A stretch of 64,000 nt of DNA, taken from positions 118,136,164-118,200,163 of the forward strand of contig CP092863.1 of assembly GCA_030710605.1 (NCBI GenBank), read 5' to 3'. Positions within the stretch are counted from its first letter, which is position 1. Each line of letters opens with the position of its first letter. The notes beneath the pieces are model-generated. The model saw only the letters and a list, made by a program, of their open reading frames with translations. It searched no databases and was not told the origin of the DNA. This document shows, in pieces, positions 10,851 through 22,114 of the stretch. A program made the translations under genes and the position numbers. The DNA comes from Cordylochernes scorpioides (taxonomy: Eukaryota > Arthropoda > Arachnida > Pseudoscorpiones > Chernetidae).

Positions 10851-11161
10851 CCAGAGAAAGAGAGAATTTTGGCCAATTTTTTCTTAAAATATAATGTGTT
10901 TATAACTTTACTTGATAAAGGGAATCCTTTGGAACCTTGTAACGTACAAATATTTAAAAAAAAAACATAGCTTCGATAGATATTTCTATTGCGATATTTT
11001 TATAAATTACGAAGGATGTTTGTTCAAACAAATGTGTTTTAACAAAGGGTTCTTAGTATAGAAGTGATTGTTGGTTAAGATAGAAAAATGCATTAATATA
11101 GTATTTTCCAATATGTAAAGAAGTCCTTTATAAGACTGATTTGCATAATTGGCGGGACCAT

Positions 11162-11230
11162 GTTTCTGTTGAGTGGTTATCACATCCGCCTAACACGCGG
11201 AAGGTCCCAGGTTCGAGCCCTGACAAAAAC
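11162..11230 (+). tRNA. tRNA-Val (AAC)-like, probably pseudogene
   Basis: The internal part is close to tRNA-Val: GTGGTTATCAC, anticodon loop CTAACAC with AAC, and GGTTCGAGCCC T-arm. A run of nine T follows. The acceptor stem has a C5/A68 mismatch, the first T-stem pair is C/A and the D-arm start is shortened. This decay suggests a pseudogene or the head of a SINE rather than a working tRNA gene. Confidence 0.5.
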
Positions 11231-11497
11231 TTTTTTTTTCGAATTGCGGTCTGTCTGCTAGCTACGGCTATTTTGGGCTTGAAAATCATTCACTTTGTTT
11301 ATAGTAGCCCGTAAAACTCATAATAGGCGGGAATTGAAGGTGGCTTCTGTCAGGCTTTAACTCTATAGCGAGATCACGTTACATCGTGGAAAAAGATCAA
11401 ATTTCATGGAAACGTATGTGGAACAAAGATAAACTTTCCTTCTAGATTAGTAAAATATCTCCAAATTGCATGATATTAATGTGACCGACGTGTACAG

Positions 11498-11669
11498 ATC
11501 TCCTACGGGGTCGCCAGACTTTGCTTCAACGACTACGTGCTCCAGCTGGGTCTGTTCATGTTCGGATGTTCCCCTGGAGGTGGGGCTTCCAACATGTGGA
11601 CCGTTCTGTTGGAGGGAAATCTCAATCTCTCTATCACCATGACCTTTGTCAGTACAGTGGCTTCTCTTG
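11498..11669 (+). CDS. SLC10-family transporter, penultimate coding exon seen
   Basis: A 172-bp internal exon (acceptor GTACAG at 11492-11497, donor GTGAGT from 11670). It encodes 57 codons plus one base, starting ISYGVARL and ending TVASLG. It holds GCSPGGGASN (11564-11593) and LSITMT, hallmark motifs of the sodium/bile-acid symporter family. In that family this block lies around the crossing helix of the first half of the transporter. The spare G at 11669 joins GT at 25773 to make Gly, in frame with the next exon (LG-LMPFWLF), which supports both splice sites. Exons for the N-terminal part and the first helices should lie upstream; I did not find them in 1-11400. The substrate cannot be told from sequence. 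The extracellular-domain (P3/SLC10A3-5) and bile-acid-carrier branches are both possible. Confidence 0.88.
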
Positions 11670-11689
11670 GTGAGTAACTCTTCACTTGT

Positions 11690-12135
11690 CTGTCTGGTAG
11701 AGGTTTGGTTAGTGGAGTAAACAATTGATGTTTCTTAAGTCACGACCCCATATTGAATCCCGCATTTGTGGGGACTGTTGGGGAAAAGTTATAGATTCGT
11801 AGAGAAAGATCCTTTATTACCTAAAGTTATAAAACTATAAAAGAAGGACAAATTATATTTACATCAGCAGCTCACGTCGGTCTGCCCTATCCAATAACCG
11901 CTAGCCTACTAACAAACAAACAAGACCGCGCTATATAGGCAGAGATGTCAATTTGCATAAGACAATACTAAAACTATGCAAATATCTTAGAAATATCTGC
12001 AATTGTCAACAGGAGCTTTTTTTACAAAAGAGAAACTTGTGCTTCAATGGCTTCCGTTTCTTGCAGGAGTACAACCAACCCCCATCAATAAGTGTAAAGG
12101 AAGGCTCTGACATTCTTATAAATGCAAAAACGAAT
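11690..12135 (+). repeat. Diverged SINE A-like unit, interrupted
   Basis: It begins just inside the SLC10 intron with CTGGTAGAGGTTTGGTTAGT and a degenerate tRNA head (GACCCCATATTGAATCCCGC). The head matches the one at 12185-12260. An insertion or unrelated DNA separates it from a body-like segment at 12020-12135. It is much more diverged than the other SINE A copies and so probably older. Confidence 0.4.
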
Positions 12136-12184
12136 TGATTTATACATTTGTAGATAACATATGGCGCACTTCACTTGTCTGTCT

Positions 12185-12490
12185 AGTAGAGAGTTTAGTT
12201 AGTAAAGGAGTAGTGGTGTAAACCATTGATTTTTCTAAAGTCACGGCTCCATATCGAATACTCGCATTTGTGGACACTTTTTTTTTTCTTACTAAAGAGA
12301 AACGTGTGCTTAAATGACCCCAGTTTCTTGCAGAAAGCCAACCAACTCCATCAAAAAATGTGCAAAGGGCATACTTATAAATGAAAAACTCGAATTGCTT
12401 TATACATGTATAGATATGTGGTGCACTTAGAGTAAAACAGCCGATAACTACCAACCATGATTATCGTGGCATGTACCACGTATACTTGGG
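12185..12490 (+). repeat. SINE family A, diverged full copy
   Basis: It has a degenerate head (AGTAGTGGTGTAAACCATTG), an A/T spacer at 12276-12293, then the body with GATTATCGTGGCATGTACCA and an end near TACTTGGGGTAAAT. The minus-strand open frame is a shadow. Confidence 0.55.
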
Positions 12491-13083
12491 GTAAATTAAA
12501 AAAAAGCTTCTCTAGTTTTTTCCCCCTTGGCTGTGTAAGCTGTGATATAAATAAACTTGGCTTTATTTAGAAGAGAACCAGAGGGCTCAAGTGGTCTGTC
12601 TACATGGCAGGTTGGCATTTATATAAGACTGGTTACATATATATTCTTTCCTTTTTCTCTTTTCTGAGCGAGGATTCTTCCCCTGCTTCTCATTTCTTTT
12701 TAGATTCATTTCTAACAGGAGTCTGTATAAGACGGAATGTCTTAATAAAGGCTTGTGTGTGTGATATAGGACTAGTTCATTTTAGACCGTCGCATGTGCA
12801 ACGGTCAATTTCAATAATCCACTAGTGGAAATAGAAAATGTTACACTGAAGAAGAACTGTTGGACTATTCTGAAACCTGGCATAAATATACAGGCTATCA
12901 CATAGAGGCCAAATGGTTAGAGTTAAAAAAAACTTTCATCTTTGTTTGGGTTTTTGGTCAATAAATTGATAAATTTGATCCCACGAAATATTTAGGGAAA
13001 AAAATGTTGTTGTTTTTTTTACCTTTAATAGATCCAGTTAACGCCTTTTTTATATATATAACTCGATTAGATGATTTAAAAAT

Positions 13084-13286
13084 GACTCAAATGACCCTCG
13101 ATTCTTGTAAAAGTCCAACCCCACCAGCGAGTGCAAGTAAACAAACGGATCTCTAGCACATTTGTAAGTGCAAAAATCGAACTGCTTTTCACATGTGTAG
13201 ACATGTGGTGCTCTTACAGTAAAAGCAGTCGTTAACTACCCACCATGATTATCATGGCCTGTACCACGTGTACTAGGGATAATAAT
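13084..13286 (+). repeat. SINE family A, headless copy
   Basis: The body only, from AAATGACCCTCGATTCTTGT to CACGTGTACTAGGGAT. The tRNA-like head is missing, so this is a 5'-truncated retroposition or an eroded copy. Its palindromic TCTACACATG-type core is well preserved. Confidence 0.7.
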
Positions 13287-13492
13287 TTAAAAAAAAAAAG
13301 ACAAATGTGTCCGCATTTTTACTGTTTTAAGTCGTTTTGTATATAAAATTTCATTACACGCCGCTTGAAGGCAAAGCTAGACAATAGCAATATAGTTCAC
13401 GAATATAACCCTAAAATAGCATGTCTTTAAAAAAGGTACCCAATAAAATGAATAATAATAAAAAATTATATACTTTTTAATGAGAGAGAGAG

Positions 13493-13645
13493 AGAGAAAA
13501 CAATAGAAAAATAAAAAGGTCAGGTGTTAATATTAAAAATAATGAAGGCATCTAAAAAGCACATGTGCTTTTGGTCAGGATATGCCTTCATTATTTTTAA
13601 TATCAATACCTGACCTTTTTATTATTATTTTTTCTATTGTTTTCT
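13493..13645. repeat. Foldback element with 60-bp arms
   Basis: The left arm (13493-13552: GAAAACAATAGAAAAATAAA, AAGGTCAGGTGTTAATATTA, ending in ATGAAGGCAT) is the reverse complement of the right arm (13582-13645), with a loop of about 30 bp containing GCACATGTGC. A part of one arm (CACCTGACCTTTTTAT) reappears at 43672. It is non-coding. The open frame at 13582-13842 starts in the right arm. Confidence 0.8.
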
Positions 13646-13839
13646 CATGTGTTAAGCGTATTTACACAAGTTTGGCCTTAAATACCCATTTCTTGGTTTT
13701 TCAAGAAGCATCTGGGACCAAAACTATTTTTGGTCACAGTGGTACAGCCTACTCCACGCTGACGAGCGCGACACGCGTTCGTGGATGGCTTTTCTTGATT
13801 TATCAAGAAATTGGATTGGCCAAATATCACGGAGCAAGC

Positions 13840-13925
13840 TAAATAAACGTTTAGTTTATTTTTGCTCCAATAGATGGCGCTCTGCCATCTAAAAAAATCA
13901 CGTGATTTTGGTCAGGATATTTCTT
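13840..13925. repeat. Short repeat ending in AGATGGCGCTCTGCCATCT
   Basis: AAACGTTTAGTTTATTTTTG is followed by CTCCAATAGATGGCGCTCTG and a CATCTAAAAAA tail with TTTTGGTCAGGATAT. Relatives lie at 18555-18620, 18935-19010, 60996-61085 and 63090-63125. Family not recognised. Confidence 0.5.
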
Positions 13926-14361
13926 CATTATTTTAAATACTTTTAAATATATTTTACACAACGACAAAAGAAAAAAATGATTCAAAACTTTTATTGAGTC
14001 GCGTCCATTTTTGTCACTGTGCTACCGGAACAACGTCTCTTTGTCAGATCGGTAGAAAGTCCTCCTGTAAGTCATGAAACAGGTATGGATGGATTGTTGA
14101 AAGCATTGGTTTTTCATATTGGATTTATTGAATGTGTCAAAGTAGTGTTGCGTCAAATGTCAACAACTGTCCTCAATCTGTTAAATGGCTGAAAATATGG
14201 CGATAGATGACGCAATATTTCCGACGGGATATTTACGGCAATCCATCAAGCATGATAAGCACAGTACCTTGTTGCTTTCAATTTACACGGACATTCTTTG
14301 ACCAACCAACTTCGAGAGAGGTAGCAACAGCATGACGGAATTCTAGGTCGACAGGTATTCT

Positions 14362-14791
14362 TATTTTCTTGTTCCAAAATCACTTTATTAGGTACCTCTC
14401 AACAAGAACAACCTAGTTTACGGGCTGATATTCTATGTACAATCTCTAAATAATATTTATACAGAATAATTGAAAACTTTTGTTATTAGCATGTGCTCTC
14501 GCGGGTGTGCATCAGACTGTTTCCAACTAAAGTAATAGATATTATACTGGGATTAAATATATATACATTCCAATACATTGTTGCTTGCTTTCTATGTAGT
14601 GATAATGGGCTATTGCTTGTTTGAGATTAAATGTGTGTCCAGTGGTGCAGGTGTGTTTATGATAATTACAACAATGAATAATATATGAAGGTTATTCACA
14701 TATTAAACAAAATATGTTAACGTAGAATTCAATCCCGGTTCATGACTGTCGAGAATCGAGGGTGTTACCCACTCGTCCACCGACTCTTTTG
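14362..14791 (-). repeat. SINE family B split by a 230-bp insertion
   Basis: Minus-strand SINE B. The head (14700-14791) and the 3' part (14362-14421) are separated by about 230 bp of unrelated DNA (14422-14653). The insert is bordered by GTTTACG / GTTTATG, possibly a target-site duplication. The other copies are uninterrupted, so the insertion happened after the SINE landed. Confidence 0.65.
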
Positions 14792-14872
14792 TATTCTTAT
14801 TTTATGTGAACAATAGTTCCCCAGAAATTATCTGAAAAGGGAAAAATTCGGGTAAAAAGTTTCTTTTAATTT

Positions 14873-14930
14873 AGGTTGTGTAAGCTTTCGAGCAAATTTT
14901 CTGCTCTTCAACGAGAAACAGGTGAAATTG
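14873..14930 (-). ncRNA. Hammerhead-like remnant (TTGAAGA ... CGAAAGCTT)
   Basis: On the minus strand GTTGAAGA is followed by a 5-bp stem (GAGCA with TGCTC) and then CGAAAGCTTAC. This has the hammerhead layout CUGANGA / stem II / GAAA / stem III with C3 changed to U. The stem III sequence AGCT is self-complementary. One essential core base is missing, so cleavage is not expected. Confidence 0.3.
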
Positions 14931-15402
14931 CATTGGTTACATTTGACAGAATATATTGCATTTGATTTTGATAGGGAATTTGAAGTTATATTTTTCGTAA
15001 TTGTGGGTTTCTAAGCAAAGTACTGAGATTGGCATGGGTGATAAAATAAGTGGCTATACCATATTTATGTAACTTATGAGCTATTGCAGTATTGGCTATA
15101 GAATAAGGGATGGTATTCCTATTTTATTTTCTTTGATTGCCGTTTCTCCATCTGTCAACGATCAAAACTGCTGTTCCACTCAGTGCTATTTTCAAGAGGA
15201 ATCCTTCTCGACAAGGATGTTAAACAAGGAATCACTATAAAATGTTTTTTTTTTTTTTTTAATCTTTCTGGCTGTCTAATCTTTCGATCGTCGACTTAAT
15301 AGTACAGTAAATACCTCTCAGACCGACCACCGTTGTGTAAAATCAAAGATTACTTGACCCAACCTTTACTGAAAGACCATTTTTCATAGCGGCAAGACAT
15401 AA

Positions 15403-15603
15403 TTAAGAAAAAAGCACATCCTGATCTTGCAATTGAAAGTTGCTGATGGCTTGCGCCATCTGTAGGAATAAATCTAAACTAATCGTTAATTATCATTGGC
15501 CAAATATCAACTAATCGTTGATGTTTATTCCGACAGATGGTGCAAGTCATCAGCAACTTTTAGTTGCAAGACCAGGAGATGCTTTTTTTTTTTTTTCTTA
15601 ATT
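15403..15603. repeat. Foldback family C, complete inverted copy
   Basis: Two arms of about 90 bp are inverted (15403-15492 and 15508-15603). Each carries the CATCAGCAACTTT...TTGCA box and a CCATCTGTAGGAATAAA-like box, and they are joined by 15 bp. This is the only copy in which both arms are near complete. It shows that single-arm copies elsewhere (10725, 16870-16990, 35861, 37975-38090, 40970-41100) derive from a foldback MITE. No coding potential. Confidence 0.8.
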
Positions 15604-16784
15604 ATTATTTCTTGCCTCTCTGGAAAATGGTCCCTAATTGAATTTACATGTTGCACGATTACATGCTTTTTAAAATTAATTTATCAGCCTGATCCCAGTA
15701 CCATTTCACGTTTGTACTATTTTTTTCAAGAAGTAATAATGTTTCAGGAAGTTTCTCTGAGAGGAAGTTCTATTGTATATGCGTTCCTTTCGATGGAAAT
15801 GTTTTTTAACAACTTTTCATTGTCTCTCACACTTTCCTTCTGTCAGAATTTCCTCCCTCCAATGGTGTATACCCGCAGTTGACATAATCTTCCCCTACTC
15901 CAGAGGGTTGTTGGACTTGTACCATTCTGGTATCTCAAGGTACTGTAGGAAGTGTTTTGTGCAAGTAATCGCGACAAGGCTCCAGGAATACAAACCATTC
16001 AATCCTTCATTAGACAAGCATCCAGTCTGGCCGACGTCACTTTTACGATCCTTAATGGATCGACCATAAATCGAGAAACGATGGAGAACGAGAGAAGGGT
16101 CTCTTTTGGGTAAACCTTGCCATTTAGATACTCATATCTGCTTCTTTTATCGAGTATAACATATATAAAAGCATAAAAAATATGATAACCCTATTCTTTG
16201 ATGAGGATATGGCTATCGGGACATCGTAAACAGGAATATAACCATTATAGAATGGTATAGACCAGGGCTAGCGAGCCACATGCGGCTATTTAGATGGGAA
16301 GCTGCGGCTCTTTGTTCCATAGGCAAATATGTATTTATGTGAGTACTCTTTTATTGTTGTGTGTGTGTGTGTGTGTGGCAAGAAAAAATATTGTGATTTT
16401 TAAAAACTTCATTTTTTTATTCCAACACACAAAACACGATATTCCGGCTAGGTATAATTGCGTCAATTTACATTTTTTAAAAACAGAAACAGTTAAAAAC
16501 TTTAATTTTGTAAATTGTCATTTTTGACTCTTCAGACTCAAAAGGTTGCTGACTTCAGGTATAGACTATAGAGGATTAGTCATAACCCGGATAACTGAAG
16601 TTTGGAACACCAAACTACCCGAAAGATGTCTCTTTTTAAGCTTCTTTACCTCTGTTCTGTATATACTTATCCAGCCGAGTCAAGTATTCCCGTGCATCAT
16701 TAAAAATGGAATCAAGGATCAATGGGTATAGAAGTTTAGCTTTCCTGTTAACTTTGTTTTTGAGCTGCTCTCTTAAATTGTCTT

Positions 16785-16990
16785 CTAGGAATTTATATCT
16801 ATTTAACGCGTCCGTGGTTAGCTTTTCTTGATTAATCAAGAATGGGTATTTGGCCAATTCTGGAATAATTAAAAATCAACGAGAATAGTTGATATTTATT
16901 CCGATAGATGGCGCAAGCCATCAGTAACTTTCAGTTGCACGATAAGGAGATGCCTTTTATCATAATTATATCTATTTGTATCTTGGATGA
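16785..16990. repeat. Foldback family C arm with CTTGATTAATCAAG box
   Basis: Minus-oriented arm: GCTTTTCTTGATTAATCAAG, ATATTTATTCCGATAGATGG, GTTGCACGATAAGGAGATGC. The same order occurs inverted at 35861-36020. Confidence 0.6.
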
Positions 16991-18689
16991 GGATGTAGGA
17001 TTTATAAAAGAGCAGCAGATAAGATGATGATATCTTTTTTTATTTGGTCTGACTTATACGTATGATGATGATAAATTGTCAATGACGACAATAATCTATT
17101 GCCAAGAATGACACAATAGAAGTTGTTGTCTACAGTATATGTTCCTTTGAGAAGATGGTATGGTCTACAGGGTGACTTGGAGCTCTGAGGAAAAATCTTA
17201 TCAAATAATTGGCCTTTGTAAGTTCTTATCTTTTTATTGTTATAGCGTTTGAGACATTTTGATATCAGTTGTCTAATCGTATGCTGAGCTTAGAGAATGT
17301 CAAATTTCATCCCTCTCTCTCGTAAAAAAAAAAAAAAAGATAAGACTTACGTCTAAATTCTGAGACTTTGCCGATATAATTTTTTATTTTCAAATAAAAA
17401 CTAATTTCCTAAACACACTCTTATTGCAATGAAAAAAATAGTGGGAGGGGCCTGGTTCATCAGTGGTGAACCCTCCCAGCGGTTTCGCCAGACTTGTTAA
17501 CTGTTATTTCAAGAAAGGGAACATGGTTCTCGGGTGTAAATAATGTTGATAGAAAGGGAAGAAAGACTTTTTCTACAATCTCTCTCTATTCTCGATATGA
17601 ATCCGGTAGACGCAACCAAATATTTCTGGCCTTAATTTCAATTCGCTGTTTAAATCCATGACAAGTTCTCGTCATTATCAGATATCGTCGTTGATTTTGG
17701 ATGAACGTCTATCATTTGTCGTCAATTCCACTATTTCCTGGCACAGGTTCTGTGGTATTTGTGCCTGTTGTATATCTACTGTAAATTGGATAGAAGCAGC
17801 ATTTAATTTCATGTTAATTGAATAAACAAATTGAGCCCATATGTAAAATTGAGTTTAAAGGAACTTTGAAATCATACCACCTCCCACCAAATACGATTGG
17901 TCTTATTATAGTTTAGTTTTCACAACAAAATTGTAATCTTAGGACCAGATAGCCACTTGGCCTTAAGTGTAGCTTGAATTTAAAATCTTATGGGTCTAAA
18001 GTCGAGAGCGATTGTACAGTGTTGTGGCCCATGTTATTCTATTTTTCAGAGTCAATTAGACTGTGTTCCTCTAAGTAGTAATCGACTTTAGCTAGTAAAA
18101 AAGATATATTTTTTTTTTATCACTGTCCACGCGCGATACCCCCCCTCCAACCGTCTACTAGAGAAGAAAATACCATCTTCCCCCTTATGATCACACACAC
18201 ACTTAAGCGGGTTCTCTCTCAATTCCTGAACGCCACTACCACCGTGTAGGTACATGTTCCAGTGACGCAGTAGATGACGTCATGGCGTGTAACCATAGCT
18301 TCTTGCAGTCACGTGACGACTTACGTTGCCACGACAACACTGAGACATGTTATTCCGTGGTATTGAGGCTTAACCCCCTCTTGCCTTTAAATGAGGGAAA
18401 CGCGAGGAGAGAATAGAGGGATTTCATTCTAATCAATAAATAATATAGAAGGTATAAGTCCAACCATACCTGCCTACAGTATCCCCCCTGGACCCTTGGA
18501 ATATTCGACCAAATTCTGGTCCAAGGTGACAAACGTGGCAACAGTAATTGAAACAATTATATACATTTAATCGCTCAAATAAGCATTTTTAGGCGGCAGA
18601 GCGCCATCTATCAGAATAAATGTCAACTAAGCATTAGCCTACATCATGATGACGAGGGCCAATAGGCCCAAACGCGGTTGACTTTAGTT

Positions 18690-18860
18690 GGCGAAGAACT
18701 TAACGGACTTAAGGAAGTTGTATCTCTTAACATATATATCGGGATTGAGACAATAACTCTGAATGATATTACAGTGACTTTTATTGAAGACATACGACAA
18801 AATGTGAACATAATTGCCTTTGTCTTCTTAAAAAAAATAATAGACGACCGGCTATATCAA
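18690..18860 (+). mobile_element. Tc1-like MITE, decayed left part
   Basis: It matches the family described at 49515-49712: GACTTAAGGAAGTTGTATCT, ATTACAGTGACTTTTATTG, ending in the GACGACCGGC box. The terminal CACTCATGG is lost. The local open frame is a shadow of the repeat. Confidence 0.55.
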
Positions 18861-19139
18861 AGACCTTTCCTAAAGTTTTGTTCATTAGTACAGATTTTTC
18901 TTTAAATGTGGTTGATATCAAAAATCATGTGATGAACTTAAATCAACGTTTAGTTTCTATTTATTCCGGTAGATGGTGTCCTACTATCTAGAAATGCTCA
19001 TTTGAGGGGTCAAGATTATTTATTTTAGTGACCCATCCTCCTAAACTTCTTTTTCATTCAACACTTTTCCTTTACGTTTTGTATATATCATTTTCAACAA
19101 ATGAAAACATTTAGACGTGAATATTTCTTTTATACATAT

Positions 19140-19410
19140 ATCAAACTTCTACTGTCCTTACTGCGATGCTGTATAGCAAATGCTATATTTAGATGGCGCG
19201 TTATTGCTTTGTGTTAATGTATACCTAACTGGCCTTGTCCTTATTGTTTTGAGAAGAACATTGCTCGATGAAAATATTATATGTAATTCTACTGTCCTAA
19301 AGGTTTATGTCCATAGTTTTCCTAAATACTTTTCTAAGATTCCACCCTTCATTGTAGCATATATAAGCAGAATGATCCAATACAGTATTAGAGCTCTAAA
19401 AAAGCGGTCT
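19140..19410 (+). repeat. Repeat D, copy adjoining a SINE A
   Basis: It carries CTTCTACTGTCCTTACTGCG, AGATGGCGCGTTATTGC, ATTCTACTGTCC and the GCAGAATGATCCAATACAGT block. A SINE A copy begins within ten bases of its end, which may show insertion of the SINE into the repeat. Confidence 0.6.
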
Positions 19411-19417
19411 GTTTTTA

Positions 19418-19662
19418 TAGGGGGTCGGTGAAAGGATGCTCTAAACCGTTGGTTTTCGACCGCTACGACCCGGGTTCGATTGGGTCCTTTTTTTCTGTTA
19501 AAAAAAAAATGCTCCTATGGCCCCTGATTCTTGCAAAAGTCCAATCCCACCAGCGAGTGCAAGTAACCAAACGAGGCTCTGGCACATTTGTAAGTGCAAA
19601 GTCTAACTTCTTTTCACATGTGTAGTAAACATGTGGTGCCCTTATAATAAAAGCAGTCGCCT
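19418..19662 (+). repeat. SINE family A, full copy, ends at a G21 run
   Basis: The head GGGGGTCGGTGAAAGGATGC, B-box GGGTTCGATTGGGT and full body are present. It is followed by 21 consecutive G at 19675-19695. G-runs of similar length at 57932-57942 and 62424-62442 show no common flank. Confidence 0.75.
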
Positions 19663-20609
19663 ACTTCTAAAAGAGGGGGGGGGGGGGGGGGGGGGAGGAG
19701 AGAAACATCGCGTCTAAATGTTTTAATTTTCTATATTTAGATTGCCGGTTATTGCTTCATATCATTTTTAAACATTGCCTCAATGGTGGTTGGGCCAACC
19801 GGCAATCCTATAGAGTCAGTAGTAGGACAATATGTACGGGACGTGGCAGGCTCCCATTGGTCCCCTGGCCTATCCAACCAGCCGTATCGGTGTCAAGGAA
19901 GGGTGTAGAGGTCGGTGGACTTCCACTGGGGTGTGTGTCTGCGGGCGATTTGACCGACCGAGCTGCCTTTTTTATGTATAATGGGAAAACGTCTTTTCTC
20001 ACAACCTCTTTCTCATTTAAAATATCATTAATATAACGCCATCTATATCGATCAAATTTTAAAAACCAATTTCTATCGCTATTTTTATTTTAAAATCTAT
20101 ATATATATTGTAGCGTAGAAATCAAGTCTTTGTATATCTGAAGGTGTGAAAGTATTTATTGATGACGTCACCACGACCAGTCGACAATTATTAACAAATT
20201 AATCCCAAACCTATCTACAGCTAGAGAATATCGAGCAAGCAAGCTAGGTAACTAAATGATGATTTTACATATAATAAATCTGTTTCCAAATATTTTCATT
20301 GAATAATTAAATTAAATAATAAATTATTTCTTCGACACACACAAAATAATTAAAGTTATTTCTACAGCCTGCGGTGATTAAAAAATGGAAAGAGGTAGCG
20401 CATGGTTCATCATTGGTGAACCCTCCCAGCGGTTTCCCTATGGCCGATTTTCAGGCTAGAATACATCATGAAGTTACGAGAGGATGATATTCATGTATCT
20501 AAAGAGGCACCTCTCCCTTTAATCGTACATAAGAACGATGCACTTGTTCTTCACCTTAGTAAAAAACGTCCCTGATGGTGAGATAAAGAATGAACCACAA
20601 CACCAGTTT

Positions 20610-20900
20610 TGGCAAATTCAGACAAAAGTCAACCTGTATACGATGGTTTCGGGCTTTGGTCTTCATGTTTGGTAAATTTGACCAATTCCATAACCCCCCT
20701 CGTAGGATGTTATGAAATTGAAGCCATCCCTGTACTGATGAGGGACATAGCCTGTAACCTTGGTATACAGGTTGTTGGCTGTTGTCTGAATTTGCTAAAA
20801 ATGGTGTTGTGGCTCATTCTTCATCACTAAAGTTTTTTAACTAGGTTGATGAATATATTGTTCTTATGCATTATTAAAGGGATAGATGCCTATCTACGTA
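20610..20900 (+). mobile_element. Hammerhead-bearing repeat, copy in SLC10 intron
   Basis: The unit runs from a segment like CCCCTCGTAGGATGTTATGA through the ribozyme-like motif to TTGTTGGCTGTTGTCTGAAT, GGTGTTGTGGCTCATTCTTC and a tail AAAGGGATAGATGCC. The same order is seen at 25431, 29200, 43385, 43735 (-) and 55970. It codes for nothing visible, so it is probably a small non-autonomous retroelement. Confidence 0.6.
20729..20771 (+). ncRNA. Hammerhead motif, GAAA box mutated
   Basis: Stem I (CCTGTA with TACAGG) and the CTGATGA box at 20735-20741 are intact, but the GAAA box reads GTAA (20754-20757). A change in this box should abolish cleavage, so this copy is a ribozyme pseudogene in the sense strand of the SLC10 intron. 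Confidence 0.55.
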
Positions 20901-21424
20901 TATATATATATATATATATGTCATAATTTGCCTAATGCCCAAAAGATATAATTTATTTTCGCCATAATTAATATGTTAAAATGTAAATACAAATTCACCC
21001 ATCTATAAATACACTGTACAAAATAAACGTGGGAGCCAGCGCGCGCTCACGAGTGTGGAACAAGTTATTTTTCGAAGCTTACATGCACAACGCTTGCGCC
21101 CTTCCATTCGACCACGACGGATACGACATATATATATATAGGTTTAACGGAAAAGTGTGTAATGGTTACCACATCACTTAAGTGAGTTCCAGGCTAAGTA
21201 AAGGTCAGGCCAGAGTGTCTAGACAGCCCCGCGTGTAAGACCTCCATTCAGGTACCACGCAGACAGGCAGTAATTCCATTAAGTAAGAGATAAAACATAA
21301 AAGAGACGGGTAACCTTTCTCTTGATATTTATAGCTATTTCTCTTTAAAAGAGCACTACTAGACGAATGAGTCTTTGATTTTGCTGGTCGTCTTTGTTTT
21401 TAAGGAAACAGAGGCAGTTTTGTT

Positions 21425-21535
21425 TACACTTGGTTATCTCGTGTGTCTTCAATAAAGGTCACTGTAATATCTTTCAGAGTTATTGTCTGAATCCTGATTT
21501 ACATGCTGAAAGGTACAACTTCCTTTGTCAATGAG
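21425..21535 (-). mobile_element. Tc1-like MITE half unit
   Basis: TTGGTTATCTCGTGTGTCTT, GGTCACTGTAATATCTTTCA and ACATGCTGAAAGGTACAACT match the half unit that forms arrays at 45591 and 58372. A second half unit is at 21785-21895. Neither has both termini. Confidence 0.65.
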
Positions 21536-21744
21536 TATGAACTTTGACTTCAATATTTGCTTAATACTGACGCGTAGACGGATTTGTAATGATGGATTGT
21601 AATGACGATTATATGATAGAATAAATACACCTTGATATTTTAAAAAAGCTTTCAAATGGTACAAATATAATGATGAAACCTCCCAGTCAATTTACGATTA
21701 AGCTTATATGTGAAATATTTTCTGACGAGTAATACTCGCTGGCA

Positions 21745-21895
21745 GTGGAAAGTCTTTGATGTCGCAGGTCGTCTGTAGAAGACAGAGGCAGTTGGTTATC
21801 TCGTGTGTCTTCAATAAAGGTCACTGTAATATCTTTCAGAGTTACAATCCCGATATACATGCTAAAAGGTACAACTTCCTTAAGTCCATGAGTAT
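21745..21895 (-). mobile_element. Tc1-like MITE half unit
   Basis: The unit carries the AGTCTTTGATGTCGC and GTCGTCTGTAGAAGACAGAG internal boxes and the conserved ATACATGCTAAAAGGTACAA. The outer terminus is replaced by unrelated DNA. Confidence 0.6.
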
Positions 21896-22114
21896 TTGCG
21901 GACGAGTAATATACTCGCATATTTGCATACAGTTCTACGTTTCCCAAAGCCCATAGTTTTCTCTTAAATGCCTTCAACGAAGGATTCCTTTGAACTGCAG
22001 GTTATATATAAGTAGAAGATCCCAATACACTAGTAAAGCAGCCGTCTGGTAGACTAAACTGGCGAAACCGCTGGGAGGGCTTACCATTGATGAGCCAGAC
22101 CCTTCTAATATTTT